From: Brachionus plicatilis
Taxonomy: Eukaryota > Rotifera > Eurotatoria > Ploima > Brachionidae
Length of the DNA stretch: 25,555 nucleotides
Reading direction: 5' to 3'
Assembly (NCBI GenBank): GCA_010279815.1
Contig: QEOQ01000544.1
Span: 1,131,352 to 1,156,906, forward strand
Part shown: positions 1 to 10,882 of the stretch, piece by piece
Numbering within the stretch: position 1 is the stretch's first letter
How the letters are laid out: every line of letters begins with the position of its first letter
Notes under the pieces: model-generated
What the model was told of the DNA's origin: nothing
Databases searched by the model: none
The model's input: the letters and a program-made list of their open reading frames with translations, nothing else
Made by a program: the position numbers and the translations under genes

Positions 1-106
1 TTATTAAATTCGTCAGTTTCCTCATAATATTTGCCATTCATCAACTGATTGGGTATCTTCGACACTGGTAACATATTTTTAAGAAGTTCAAGCACTTGGA
101 AGGCGT
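1..106 (-). CDS. Possible partial exon, open to the left edge
   Basis: The minus strand reads open from 106 to 1 with ordinary coding-like codons, giving a segment that begins AFQVLELLKNMLPVSKIPN. An AG at 108-107 could be an acceptor, and its phase (1) would match the donor that ends the pecanex exon at 1993, so this may be the next pecanex exon after a 1.9-kb intron. The acceptor has a poor pyrimidine tract and the peptide was not recognised. It could instead belong to another gene or be chance. Confidence 0.3.
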
Positions 107-1992
107 CTTTTCATCACGTTATGGTTCAAAAAAGTTTAATTCATAAAAGGAAGAAGTATCAAAAAATGTCCTCGTCCTTATGGTTTTAAGTTAAAATAAA
201 ATTTAAATCTAATTTTTTCATATGATTTTTTTAAAAAATAATTCAAAATTTTAGGTTTGTTGAAATTTTTAAAACACAGTAAACACTTGTGGATAAGTCA
301 CTTAAAATCAATAAAATGAACTAGCTTTATTATAAAGCTTCAAAATCAACGGTTAATATCAATCACCGGACTATTTAATAAGATTGAGTTTAAATATATA
401 ATTATTCTATATTTTTGAGCTTTAAATTTAATTTTCAAAATTAAAAAATCTTTATCAAATTATTAAAACTTAAATAATGCAACTTAAAATAGTCACTAAT
501 GAAATTGAATTTATTTTATTTATTTAACTAAGTTATTTTTAAAATTTTAGTCAATTAATTTAAATATGAATCTTTTTCATTCCATTTTTTAAATTAAAAA
601 CACACGCATTAGTTATTGAAACAAAAATTTCTAGTTTAAAATCAAAAAATTAATATTGTATCAAATAAAGATAAATTACTTTTTTTCGTACACTTTTTAT
701 TAATTAAGTTAATTTTTTTTCAGAAAAAATTTGCATATTTTTCAGCTTAAGCAACTTTGCTTGGTCTGAAGATATGTCCCTGTTAAAACTCTCCATAGTA
801 ATCGCTCAGTTGATTAGAATACTTTTTAAAGGCATACTATATTCAGAAAATTGCAGAGTTATTTTACTAAATTAACCAAATTTGCTTAAAACTGGCCATT
901 TTTAAAACTTAATTATCTTTTAAGGAAAAAAGTTGCATGAAATTTTCTGATTTGAAAAGTTCGAATTGAATAGAAATTCACAATATCGAATTAAACAATA
1001 ATTTTTGAAAATTTTCCTTATAAAAAAATTAATTTTTAATTTTATTTAGTTAAATGCAATAAAAAATAAGAATTCTCTTGAGTAACAATTAATTTCAGTA
1101 TTTATTCAAATATTTAAACAAAAGAATTTTACTGACTATTTAAAAAAACAATATAATTAAACTTTTCTTCAAAATGTATTTTTAAAATAATTTTTTTCAA
1201 AAATAAATAAATTTTCGCCTATAAAATTCTCAGATAAATTAAAAATATTTAGGCCTTTAGAAAAACAACAGAGTGTAGCTATTTTGAATAGCCAGTTTAT
1301 AAATCATATTTTTAAATTAAAATAAAGATGAATTACATCAAAAAATTTTGTTTACTTTCTTCTTAAAAATTTTAGTCAATAAACAAAATTAAAATTATAT
1401 AATGACTAAATAAATAAATTCAGTTTAAAATTTTATAATTTATCAAAGAAACTTTTCATTTCAAATAACAGAAATTCGATTTTATCATAAAGTGTGAGAT
1501 ATTATACAATTTTGAATATTTTTTGAATTATTTTATTTTTAATTTTATTTTTTCATAATGAATCATAAAATTTTAATATATTTATATCTGATTTTTACTG
1601 AATAATAATAAATATTATAGTTTATTTGAAAACTTTAATAGGTTAATTTCGCTTTTACGCTAGACATAAAATTGACCTTTAAAAAATCATTTTATAAAAC
1701 AAAAAAAATAATTTAATAGTTTTATATTTTTATAGTATTGATATTAATTTTTTAAATACTATGTAAATAAACTGACTAGTAATGAAATATCTAGATAATT
1801 CATTAATAGTTTTGGCTTCGAACATGCGTTAAAATTAAACTAATTAAAATTATGACCTAATTAAATTATATCATACAAACACAGACTGTCAACAAAATTA
1901 AATAAACTGTAAAACCTAACTTTTTAAAGAAATGAATACTTAAAAATCAAAAAAATTTCATAAAAAGAAAATGAAACAAAAAATTCACTTAC
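107..1992. other. AT-rich non-coding stretch, probable pecanex intron 3
   Basis: No convincing reading frame, RNA gene or repeat boundary was seen on either strand; the sequence is dominated by A and T runs. It begins with a consensus donor on the minus strand (GGTAAGT, at 1993-1987), so it is best read as an intron of the gene to its right. At 1.9 kb it would be long beside the 53- and 59-nt introns of the same gene. Confidence 0.5.
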
Positions 1993-3194
1993 CAATTTGG
2001 TAACTAATTTTTTTCATACCAATTGAATTTATTTGAATATTGGCATCAACAGTAGATAAAATAGAGCGTTTTTTATTCTCGTGGGACAGATCAAATTGAT
2101 CAATGGTTTCTTTGATCCTATCGTTCTTGTTTTCAAATAATAAAATTTTGTTTCCTTTGGGGTTGTTTTGATTATGAAGTGATTCCTCGGAAATTTTAAA
2201 AAGAGACCGATTTGAATTGTCCTCTAAATCATCTAGAATGCAAAATAAAAATCAATTATTTTGCAATCATGCAAATAAATTTTACTCTGATTTGATGGCA
2301 AAGTTCCTATTATTTTAATTAAACACTGATCTTCCAGGTTAACTTCATTCAATCCGTCATCTCTTTTGGGATTACTAATTTTCTCATAATTAACATCGTT
2401 TTGAGGGTCCTCATTGGAACCCTGAGATGAAGTGGACAGTGAGCATGACTTGGATGAAAGGTTGTTGTTCAAACCCCGATTTGATTCAGAAAAAGTTTTT
2501 CTAACACTTTTGAAAGACTTCCTACTGCCAATCGAAGCATCCAGATTGATAGAATTTTCATTATTTAAAACATTTACATTAGACTCAGCATCTGGTTGAT
2601 TAATGTTGTTTGAATTGGCAATCGAGTTTACCAAAGAGTCAGCTTGACTGGCGTTCAGGCTTGCCTCGAATGTTTGGATAATTGTATTAATTTGGTCGGT
2701 TTGGCTCCTGTTAGATTGACTTAGAGTGTGACTCCAATCAGGGACACCCATGGACGAATTCAAAGGACGAGTTAAAATAGACCTGAGTTGACTGTTCAGC
2801 TCTTTTCGTTTTTTGGACGCTTTGAGCTTCAATTTGGGCACTTTTACCACTTTTTCGTCAACGAGAATTTTGTTCTTGTCGAACATTCGATTAAGCAGGT
2901 AATTAATTAATTTTATACAAGTAAATGCGATAAATATAACAAGAGTATAAATTAACCAAGTAAAAAAATTCGACGGAAAAAGCTAAAATTTAGAAAAGAT
3001 TTGATTTAAAATTAGATTTTTTTAAACTGAATTTTACTCACTAAATAAAAAAAGAACGGTAGAAAAAATAATATAATCCAAGTGTACATATGAACTGTGT
3101 TTATAAAAATAGATAAATGTGGATCGTAGAACCATCCACCGGTTAGCGATGACCAAATGCTTTGCAGCACCACTTCGACCAAATGGTTCAGCAT
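1993..3194 (-). CDS. Pecanex-like multipass membrane protein, N-terminal exons
   Basis: Three exons: 3194-3042, 2982-2286 and 2232-1993, with introns of 59 and 53 nt. Both introns are GT-AG and the phases (0, then 1) agree across the joins. Exon 1 gives a 51-residue N-terminus with LTGGWFYDPHLSIFINTVHM, close to the conserved start of animal pecanex proteins. Across the first join the frame continues into a hydrophobic segment ending IKLINYLLNRMFD, matching the pecanex IKLVNYRLHR region; two membrane segments are visible. The rest of exons 2-3 is polar, rich in Ser, Asn and Lys, as in the long variable region of the family. Pecanex proteins are large multipass proteins, linked in Drosophila to Notch signalling from the ER. 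The conserved C-terminal domain lies outside the window. The start is the ATG at 3194. Confidence 0.85.
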
Positions 3195-3566
3195 TCTTTT
3201 TAATTTTTTTTTTACGGTTTATTTTTCTATTTTGATTTGAATAAAATAACTAGCCTATTTCGTAGGCTTTTTGATTTTCAAAGCCTTTTGAAATTTAAAG
3301 TAAAATTAATCAAAATCTAATTTTGCAACTTACAAATTTAAATAATATTTTTGACTTACATTTACGAATCCATCGGTTCAAATAATTTATTTAATAATTT
3401 AAATATCTAAATTAAAAATTACCAATGAAATTTTTAATTTAAAATTTTTTTTTTTAATATATGGCTGTTAAACCACACATTAGTTTTAATTTATGGCATA
3501 AATGATGTAAAGATAATTTATTTAACAATTTTATATTTTAACAACTTTTTAAACTGATTGATTAAA
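3195..3566. other. Spacer between C1D and pecanex genes
   Basis: This 372-bp AT-rich gap separates two genes on the same strand. On the minus strand it should hold the C1D 3' UTR and the pecanex promoter and 5' UTR. No coding signal was seen. Confidence 0.6.
3517..3522 (-). promoter_or_regulatory. Poly(A) signal candidate for the C1D gene
   Basis: AATAAA on the minus strand about 45 nt past the C1D stop codon. The position is right for a cleavage signal, but the hexamer is common by chance in DNA this AT-rich. Confidence 0.4.
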
Positions 3567-4230
3567 TCAATCTTGATCGTCTTCTAGCTTAATTTTTTTA
3601 CTTAAATTTTCATCTTTATCATTTTGAATGCGTTTTTCGACAACTGCCGACTCCAGTGTAGCGTTTACCAATTCAGATACTTTTTCTTTAGCTTTGTTGT
3701 TCGCATTCATCCATAAAGAACGCTTTATAATCCGAGCTGTGCTTTCTTTATCGACTTTAGTGCTCTTATTTTTATATTCTTCAGACGCACTTATCTCATT
3801 TATCCTATTCAAATAACTTTTAACTCTTGACTTAATTTAAAATTACTGATTAAAAACAAAAATAAATCTTTTAAAAAAAAAACATTACCAATTCTGACAT
3901 GATGGGATGATCTTTTAGATTGACAGCATTGTTTTTAAGATAAACTTTTTTGGTAAAAAAAATTTAAATTATTTTAAAATTTTTGCCAAACAAACTACCG
4001 AAAAATAAAGAATTAATTGCATAAATGGTAATCCAGTCGAATTTTGCTTGTTCCAAAGGCGAGAGCCTGGATATTTGCTCATGGATGCTGTTGGATTCAA
4101 TTAATTTGACTAGCTCTTCGACGTTGTCTAGGCAACCCTTAAGATCGACTAGTTTTTCTTTCAAAAGCTCTGGTACGTCCTGTAATATTTCTGTGAAATC
4201 GTTTGGTTCGCATTTGACCGAGTCTTCCAT
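3567..4230 (-). CDS. C1D: C1D/Rrp47-type nuclear exosome cofactor
   Basis: Three exons: 4230-3999, 3944-3889 and 3830-3567, with introns of 54 and 58 nt and GT-AG ends. Phases are 1 then 0, and the spliced frame gives 183 aa. Exon 1 contains LSPLEQAKFDWITIYAINS, the signature of the Sas10/Utp3/C1D domain. The 56-nt middle exon supplies the VYLK...LKDHPIMSEL part, and exon 3 continues with RVKSYLNRINEI and a basic Lys-rich tail. These match human C1D in order and spacing. C1D proteins (Lrp1/Rrp47 in yeast) bind structured RNA and the exosome nuclease Rrp6, and act in the nucleus in rRNA and snoRNA processing. At 183 aa it is longer than human C1D (141 aa), mostly through an extended N-terminus. 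No frame damage, so it is probably functional. Confidence 0.9.
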
Positions 4231-6648
4231 AATTTTCGATTTGTTTAAAGGTTCTAATTTGAACAGAATAAAAAATGATAAGGACTTTTGTTTATTAATT
4301 CAATTTTTCAACTAAATTATCAAAAAAATAATCATTTAAAATAAGATTTTGGTTTTAGTAATTTTTTAGACTAAATTATTAATGCGGCTTTCGTATAATT
4401 TTATTATAATTTGAAATAAATTTATTTGAATCATGCAAATTTTTTGCAATAATTTTTTAGTATCGTGTTATTCGTTAAATTTATGGACGTAAAATTAGAA
4501 TGCATGAATGCAAAATATGTGCAGTTTTTTGGCTGATTTTTCTTTTGCAAACAAATGGACAAGATAATTTAAATTTTTGAAAGAGTAATCATTTTTTGTC
4601 CATAGACACATAAATGCAAACTAAAGTTTAATTTTTCAATTTTCTTAATTTAAATGAGTTCTTTAAATTTTATTATTTTAAAAAGCTTTCAATTTGTGCT
4701 CATGGTTACATCAGCAAATGAAATATTTTAAATGAATTTTTTTATTATTAGTAATAGCTTAATATATTAAAATATGACTAAATCAAAGTTAAAAAAAGAA
4801 ATGGTATTCAATACTGATCCAATAAAAGTAACCTAGAGAGTCAAGTGTTTCAAAGCTAGTTTTACAAAAGAATTAGACAGGAAACTTATTATTTTCTTCT
4901 AATTTTAATTGCAAATAAAAGATCTTAGCTTGGCTATTTTACTATTGAAGTAAGAAGCTTTTTTTATTCACAATGGCTAACAGCCTAAAGAATCAATGAA
5001 AATGAATAAAAGAATGATTGTATAATTAAGTTATTATAAGCTTATTTGATTACTCAATTTTATTTTAAAATTTATTCTTTTATTGTTATAAAAGAATAAA
5101 TTTAATACGGAACCGCTATTTTTAAAGGGGTACTGAGTTAGTTAATGGTTGGTGACCGACTTAAGCTTTAGAACAAATAAATAAAAATAAATTTTTGTAC
5201 CTTTGCTTTTATTGCAAAAAAAACTACAATAATTTTGTGGAATTTAAGTAAATCACTTCATATTCAACAAGAGTTAAATTAAAATTTTTAAATAAAAAAA
5301 TGAACTTCATTTAAAACAAAGGACACATAACTAAAAAATAATTTTAAAAAATTTATTTTAATTTTAAATCTTTTTAGCTGAATTTTTTCTTTTAGTATCT
5401 AAAATAAACAATCAACTTTAAAAGTCTTCTTTAAGAAAACACTGGCGCAAAAACAAAAATCTATATTTAATTTAATTTAAGGCACGGATTTTGATGTAAT
5501 CATAAGATCAGTCTCCTCAAATGAATTTTTAAATAAAAAATCTTTCTGTCCCAAAACTAATGAAAAGATATTATTGTCAAATTTTTCTGGCAAACAAAAT
5601 TTTCTTATAAATCTTTAGATATTCATTAGATTAAAAACCTTAATATTTTTAAACTGTTTCTAAAGAAATTTTAATGTAAAGCATTCAGACCAGTTTTTTT
5701 AGCTTCATTGACAATTTTGAATAAAAATTTTTTAAAGAATTAAAAAAAGATAAAGTAAATAATTGTAATATTCATTATCGTTATGTATCTAGCTGAATGT
5801 ATCAATTTATGCAGGTAAATATCAAAACAATCGATTAATATTCCACTTTTGAATAGGACAAAATCAAACAGTGATAGCAGAGGCTTCAATAATGATGAAA
5901 CTGAAAATCAGAGATTAAATATTTTATTGAAAAATTAAAAGCAATATTAAAATAAACTGATTTTAGATTAGAATCCCAATAGTCTACAAGACTACTTTAA
6001 ATCTAAAGATCACAATGATAAAATTTAAAAGACAATTATTAAAATAATCATTTCTTACATCATCATTTAAAAGTTACTTTGAGCTTTTAATTATAAATAA
6101 AGTATTGATCAGTCAATAAAATATTTTATTAAATTTGATTTGATTCGAAGTAGAATCAACTTATACTGATATATTCTGATTTAATAAAAAATAATTTTTG
6201 TGTTTTAAATGGAAATTAATTTGTAATTTTTATTTGAAAGCAAAATTAAAATAGACTGTTTTAAAGGCTACCTGTTAAGCAAATAAAATAATCTTAAATT
6301 TTTTTTATTTTTTTTAAATCATTTTTCTTGAGACCTAGATTGAGGAATTTTATTTTTTTTAATTATAAAATGATAAAATTTGTCAAAGATATGACTCGCA
6401 ATGAAAAGAAAAACTAAAATTTTACCTTAAAATAAAAAGTGTAAAATATAAACTCTTTTAGCTCTCGCTTTAATGTGTTTTCCTTTAAATTTTTGCATTT
6501 GATTTTAAAATAATTTTCATAAAAAAATTCTCATTATTTTCTTAATTTGTTTCGTACCTTTGCATTTCATTCCTTTCCTAAAATACCAATTATTTTTGAA
6601 AGCTTTGTGTTCGTATAATTTGGTCATAATAGAAAAAAATATTTGATT
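4231..6648. other. AT-rich intergenic region
   Basis: About 2.4 kb between the divergently transcribed C1D and G-alpha genes. Only short shadow frames and A/T runs were seen. No RNA gene, inverted-repeat element or conserved coding exon could be supported. It must contain both 5' regions. Confidence 0.6.
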
Positions 6649-8040
6649 ATGTCTCCAACGCCCATCACTGAAGATGAATACGGACTCGAAGATCAAAGTA
6701 TTTGCCAACGAGCTTTTAAATCTTGCCTCAATTCCAGAGAAAAAAAGTATTTTCCGAGTTCTTCGGATCCAAGTTTTGAACAAATGATAAAAATTTTAGT
6801 AGTTGGACCTGGTGACAGCGGTAAAAGTACAATATTAAAGCAAATGAGGGTCATTCACGACAAAAATTATTCGAATGAAGAGTGTCGCAGGTACAAACCG
6901 GTCATTATCCAAAATACATTAGACTCCACAATTAGGTTGGTTGAAGCCATGGACATTTTTAACATTAATTTTGATGAAAAGGACAATTCAGCGAACTATG
7001 AAATGATCCAAAGATGCTATGAAAAACTCAAAAGTGGCGAAATAAATGATTGGAATCAAAATTCTGAAGATTACTGCAATGCAATCAAATCAATTTGGCA
7101 AGATATATCGATAAAATCTTGCTTCGAAAAAAGAAATTTATTCTATCTAATGGACTCTACAGAATAGTAAGTTTTTTTGATGTAATCTAATCAAGTTAAT
7201 TTCAAAATTATGCCCAAATTACCTTTGGTTTTGAATTTAATTTTAATAAAAAAATTTTAATTTCAAAGCTTTATGGACAACTTGGAGAGAATCTGTTCAA
7301 AACAATATGTACCAATTCTTGATGACATACTTAGAGTTCGCCAACCCACTACAGGTTTGATAAAAAAAAATTTTTCATTTTGATTTTTTTTTATTTCAAA
7401 ATTAATTTGACATTTAAAAAAAGCCATTCAAGAATACACATTTAAAATATCAGGTAGTTATTTTCTGTTTGTTGATGTTGGTGGTCAGAGATCGGAGCGC
7501 AGAAAATGGATCAACTGTTTCGAAAATGTGACTTGTTTACTATTTGTGGCTAGTCTGAGTGATTATGATTTAAAAATGAGCCGAGACGAACTAAGATCAA
7601 GTAATTCAAATGAAGACGAAGAAGTAAATCGGATGCGCGATGGCCTCGATTTATTTAAAACTTTGATAAATTGGAAGAAAAAAGTTTACCATCAGACAAC
7701 CAGAAATTCACAGAAGCAGGAATCAACGGAGGTATTGCTTTTTGGAAATTGTTCAATTGTCCTCTTTTTGAATAAAGAAGATCTTTTTGAGGAAAAATTT
7801 CGACGGAGCTCGTTGAAACAATGCTTCAAAGATTATCAAGAGACAAATTCAACTGAACAAGCTAAACAATTTATAGCACACAAATTTGTCGAAGCCGATG
7901 ATACTCTTCGGACCAGTTCACAGGGCCGTGATATCTATTGGCACTATACATTCGCATTAGACAAAAAGTGCATCGAAACTGTTGTTGCCTCAGTTAGAGA
8001 GCGAATTCTTAAATTTATGATCGAATCAATGAGATTATAA
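6649..8040 (+). CDS. Divergent heterotrimeric G-protein alpha subunit
   Basis: Three exons: 6649-7166, 7269-7354 and 7424-8040, with introns of 102 and 69 nt. Joined they give 406 aa with one unbroken frame. All GTPase motifs are present: a P-loop read as GPGDSGKST (usual GAGESGKST), switch I with LRVRQPTT including the Arg that cholera toxin modifies, switch II DVGGQRSERRKW with the catalytic Gln, NKED in place of NKKD, and TFAL in place of TCAT. The start is ATG 6649; the N-terminus (MSPTPI...) lacks the MGxxxS myristoylation site of Gi-type subunits. The C-terminus ends ESMRL, with no Cys at -4. The protein is about 50 aa longer than usual. Much of the excess lies between SDYDL and the NKED strand (SSNSNEDEE, then a Lys/Gln-rich stretch), within the Ras-like domain near switch III. 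It should bind GTP and act at a membrane, but its subclass and receptor partners cannot be told. Confidence 0.95.
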
Positions 8041-8063
8041 TATTTTTTGTTCTTGTTGTTATA

Positions 8064-8069
8064 AATAAA
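8064..8069 (+). promoter_or_regulatory. Poly(A) signal candidate for the G-alpha gene
   Basis: AATAAA lies 24 nt after the stop codon at 8040, a suitable place for 3' end cleavage in a gene with short UTRs. Chance occurrence is possible in such AT-rich sequence. Confidence 0.5.
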
Positions 8070-9269
8070 AAAAATTATTTTTTTATAATTTACCTTTTAT
8101 TTTTTAAATCAATTTAAGCGTTTAGGTTTAAGAATTTTTTTAAAGAAAAAAAAATTCAGCACAACATATTAAAAAGTAAGCATACCTTAAATGATTAAAG
8201 ATTTTTCATAAAATTTTTTTCAGCGTTTTAAAAATAAATCGACTTTTAAGTTTTCAAAAGCATAAACATTTGATATTTTTTTGAATCTTTTTTTGTAACT
8301 CAAGTAACTCGAAACAAGTCTTAAAAAAAGTCAATGAATTAAAAATTTTTTAAAGTCAACTATCAATTTTTTTTCATTTTCTTGAGGTCATGATTAAAAA
8401 ACGCATTGAAAGTTAATAATTGAATTTTCTTTAATCGCCGTGGCTGAAAACGGCATAATTAATTTTGATTAAAACTGACTTGAATTTGAGTCGAAGTTAG
8501 TGACTAAATCTTTTAATAATAAATTAATCGATTAAAAAATTTGATTTAAAAATCTTTTTTAAACACAAAATGAAATATGAAAATAGATGCATATTTTTTT
8601 AATCAAAATGAGATAATTTTTTAGTTTTGATATTTAAATATTTATCACTCAGGTTTGTTTTACAAGTTAAAGACTCAAGGGTTACAAAAAAACCTTTAGT
8701 TAAATATATTTTTTAGGTGAAATAAACTACCATATTTATTAAAATTTGTTAATAATATAATACACTAGATATTTCAATTACATTTTTTATTTAAAAAAAT
8801 ATGTCTATAGTTGATGGTTCAATTTTCTCATCAAAATTTGTCTTTTTTCTAAGGCTTGTCTCTTCTCCGTCATTTAATCTTTTATCCATAACGTTATGTT
8901 TTTTTTAAGTTTTGTCAATATAAGTCTTTTCAAATCTTCTTCAGTTTATTTATTATTTGTGTCTTCGCATGAGTTATATTCAATACTTGAATATTTCGCT
9001 AACAAATTTAGTTGATCATATTTTTAAACTCTTATCTAAACTTTTTTGAAAAAAATGTTAAATACAGGCTCTATGGCTAAAACAAAAATATTTAATCTTT
9101 TTATTTAGGTATCTTAATTTTACAGAAGATATAAATAAAATCAAGCAAAAAAAAATTCTTTGGTTATTTTGGTTAAAAAATTATTATATTCAGTTTGAAT
9201 CAGTTATTTGATAATAAAAATAAAAAAACAATTTTTTAAAAAATTTAATTAAAAAACGTTTTCCTAATT
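8070..9269. other. AT-rich intergenic region
   Basis: No supported gene, RNA or repeat was found. The far end runs into the GC-richer hAT-like repeat. Confidence 0.6.
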
Positions 9270-9315
9270 GAAATTTTTGGCGGGCGGTCATTTGGCCGGT
9301 CATCTTGAAGTTCAA

Positions 9316-9323
9316 AATTTTGA
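9316..9323. repeat. Target-site duplication of the Merlin element, left copy
   Basis: AATTTTGA is repeated exactly at 9974-9981, just outside the right inverted repeat. An 8-bp duplication fits Merlin or hAT; the internal zinc ribbon decides for Merlin. Confidence 0.85.
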
Positions 9324-9973
9324 GGTGCTACCTTGATGGGTGAACTGAGTTCACGAAAACTTGTGAACTTGTCAATTAGTGTTAAGTTAGATCACTAAAA
9401 TTATGTGAGCTTTTTTTTCGTGAGCTAATTTTTGTGCACTTTTTTTATTGTGAACCAAAATTTGCATTTTTTTATTTTATTTATAGTCTCGCTTTTTTTT
9501 CTTAATTGAATAATTTTGTGATAATGGATAATAAAAATCAAATTGATAAATTTGTAAAAATGGGAATTTTTTCTTAACGTTGTTGTGAAGAATGTGACTC
9601 TGATATTAAACCTGTAGTTAGAAAACGAAACGAAAATGGAAACGAATTATTATCTTTAAGATGCAGTAACGGTAAATGCCAAAAGTACCGCAGTTTATGC
9701 AGCGGTTCTTTTTTCTCTCTTTTTAAAAAGACATAAGAAAAAAAGTAATCGGAGAAAATAATTGGATAATTTTTTTAAACATAACTGATTGATTAATTAG
9801 AATTAGACTTAGACTTAGAATAAAATAAAATAAAAATATGTAAAAACTTTTTTAGATAAGATAACTGACATGTGAACTGAAGATCACAAATTTTTTTTTG
9901 TGTGATCTGAAGTTCACCAATTAGTTAGTTCACCAGCTCACAAAAATCTCAGTTCACCCATCAAGGTAGCGCC
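9324..9973 (+). mobile_element. Merlin-type DNA transposon, 650 bp, deletion derivative
   Basis: The ends are 26-bp inverted repeats with one mismatch: the left begins GGTGCTACCTTGATGGG, and the right, reverse complemented, GGCGCTACCTTGATGGG. The element is flanked by a perfect 8-bp duplication AATTTTGA (9316-9323 and 9974-9981). Many GTGAACT or GTGAGCT motifs follow the ends as subterminal repeats. The interior keeps only the start of a transposase with the zinc-ribbon pattern of the Merlin/IS1016 family, whose eukaryotic members make 8-9 bp duplications. The catalytic core is absent, so it cannot move itself. Confidence 0.85.
9524..9736 (+). pseudogene. Merlin transposase N-terminal fragment (zinc ribbon)
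   Basis: From ATG 9524 the frame gives MDNKNQIDKFVKMGIFS, then an in-frame TAA (9575-9577). It continues with CCEECDSD, later LRCSNGKCQKYRSL and SGSFF, to a stop at 9734. The four-Cys spacing followed by a basic stretch, S-L and G-S-F-F is the N-terminal zinc ribbon of ISXO2/IS1016-type transposases (Cys pair, Cys pair, then SLRKGSFF). The DDE catalytic domain that should follow is missing. About 70 codons remain of a protein usually about 300 aa. Confidence 0.75.
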
Positions 9974-10060
9974 AATTTTGATCGTTTCGCTAACCGATCA
10001 AATTACCGCAAAAAACCGTCCGTAAAATGGACCGGTTTGATCTTACCGCATCCAACACTA

Positions 10061-10700
10061 GTAATGATCATGACCGTAAAGTAAATTCGATCACAAACCT
10101 TGTGACAAAACCAACTCAACTTTTGATGCGAAAGCAATGTTTCAAAATTGCACGTCTTCATCACTAATACAATAATCTTGTAAAAATATTGACTGCTTTC
10201 AAGATTTGGATCTTTCGAAGGGATTTTGAATAATGATGTTTTTAATTTTTGATATTTGACAGAAAATGAAAAAAAGAAAATCTCATTTGCAGTCGTTTTG
10301 GATACTTGTTAACGTAGTAATCGGCTTGCACAACTCGTTTAAGCTGGTCGTTTTGCTTATTGTAATGACTTTGTCCAATGAAACATCTTCTTGTACGACA
10401 GTCAGGTATACTTTAAGCTTGTAAATATCACCGAAGCAGAGGCGGTAAAATACATAATTTGTAATTGTTTGGTAAACTTGAATGAAAAGTTATGTCTCAA
10501 AGCATCGAAAACCCGCACATTTTAAATGCGAGTTCCTAATTTACAAAAACTTACATAAAAACCATCTTTGATTAAATATAACAGGTCTTTGCAAATAAAG
10601 TTAATTAACGGTTCAGTTTTAGTCTTTTGTGTTAAGATTTTTTGACCATTTATAGGTAATGCCCTAATTACTTATATATCAAAAGACTGTGTCACGTAAT
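10061..10700. other. Unassigned sequence, possibly LINE 5' region
   Basis: Between the hAT-like terminus and the first recognisable LINE coding. Less AT-rich than the host spacers, with no long frame. It may be the 5' UTR and decayed ORF1 start of the LINE, but no boundary or target duplication was found. Confidence 0.3.
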
Positions 10701-10882
10701 CAAATGGGAAAAAGGCAATAATAGAATTAAACTGGAATATTTATAGCTAAATGGTACATTATTAAACAAACCAAAACCGACGGTGGATATTTAAAAATTC
10801 GGTCAAGCTAAATCTGAAGAGGTTAGACAAACCGATTAGCCATAAAGTATTATTTAATGCACTAGATCTCGTCCTAAACCAA

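Larger units (their letters stand above)
9270..10060. mobile_element. hAT-like element remnant split by a Merlin insertion
   Basis: Two GC-richer pieces, 9270-9323 and 9982-10060, become contiguous once the Merlin element and one copy of its target duplication are removed. The left piece has GCGGGCGGTCATTTGGCCGG, which recurs at 23.2-23.4 kb. The right piece ends GCATCCAACACTA; its reverse complement TAGTGTTGGATGC matches the start of the second copy at 23188 (TAGTGTTGGGATCC). A TAGTGTTGG terminus suits the hAT superfamily. No transposase coding is left and the opposite terminus was not found, so this is a non-autonomous fragment. The left limit is approximate. Confidence 0.55.

Noticed and set aside
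3628..3816. Plus-strand open frame of 62 codons
   Set aside because: It lies opposite exon 3 of the C1D gene, which is supported by family similarity and splice phase.
4025..4315. Plus-strand open frame of 96 codons
   Set aside because: Antisense shadow of C1D exon 1 with no recognisable protein features.
5120..5175. A GC-richer patch considered as a tRNA or other small RNA
   Set aside because: No cloverleaf, conserved T-loop or box A/B spacing could be drawn.
6517..6783. Minus-strand frame of 88 codons
   Set aside because: Overlaps the start of the G-alpha gene on the other strand and shows no recognisable sequence.
9324..9973. hAT assignment for the 650-bp element because of its 8-bp duplication
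   Set aside because: The internal zinc-ribbon remnant matches Merlin/IS1016 transposases, which make the same size of duplication.
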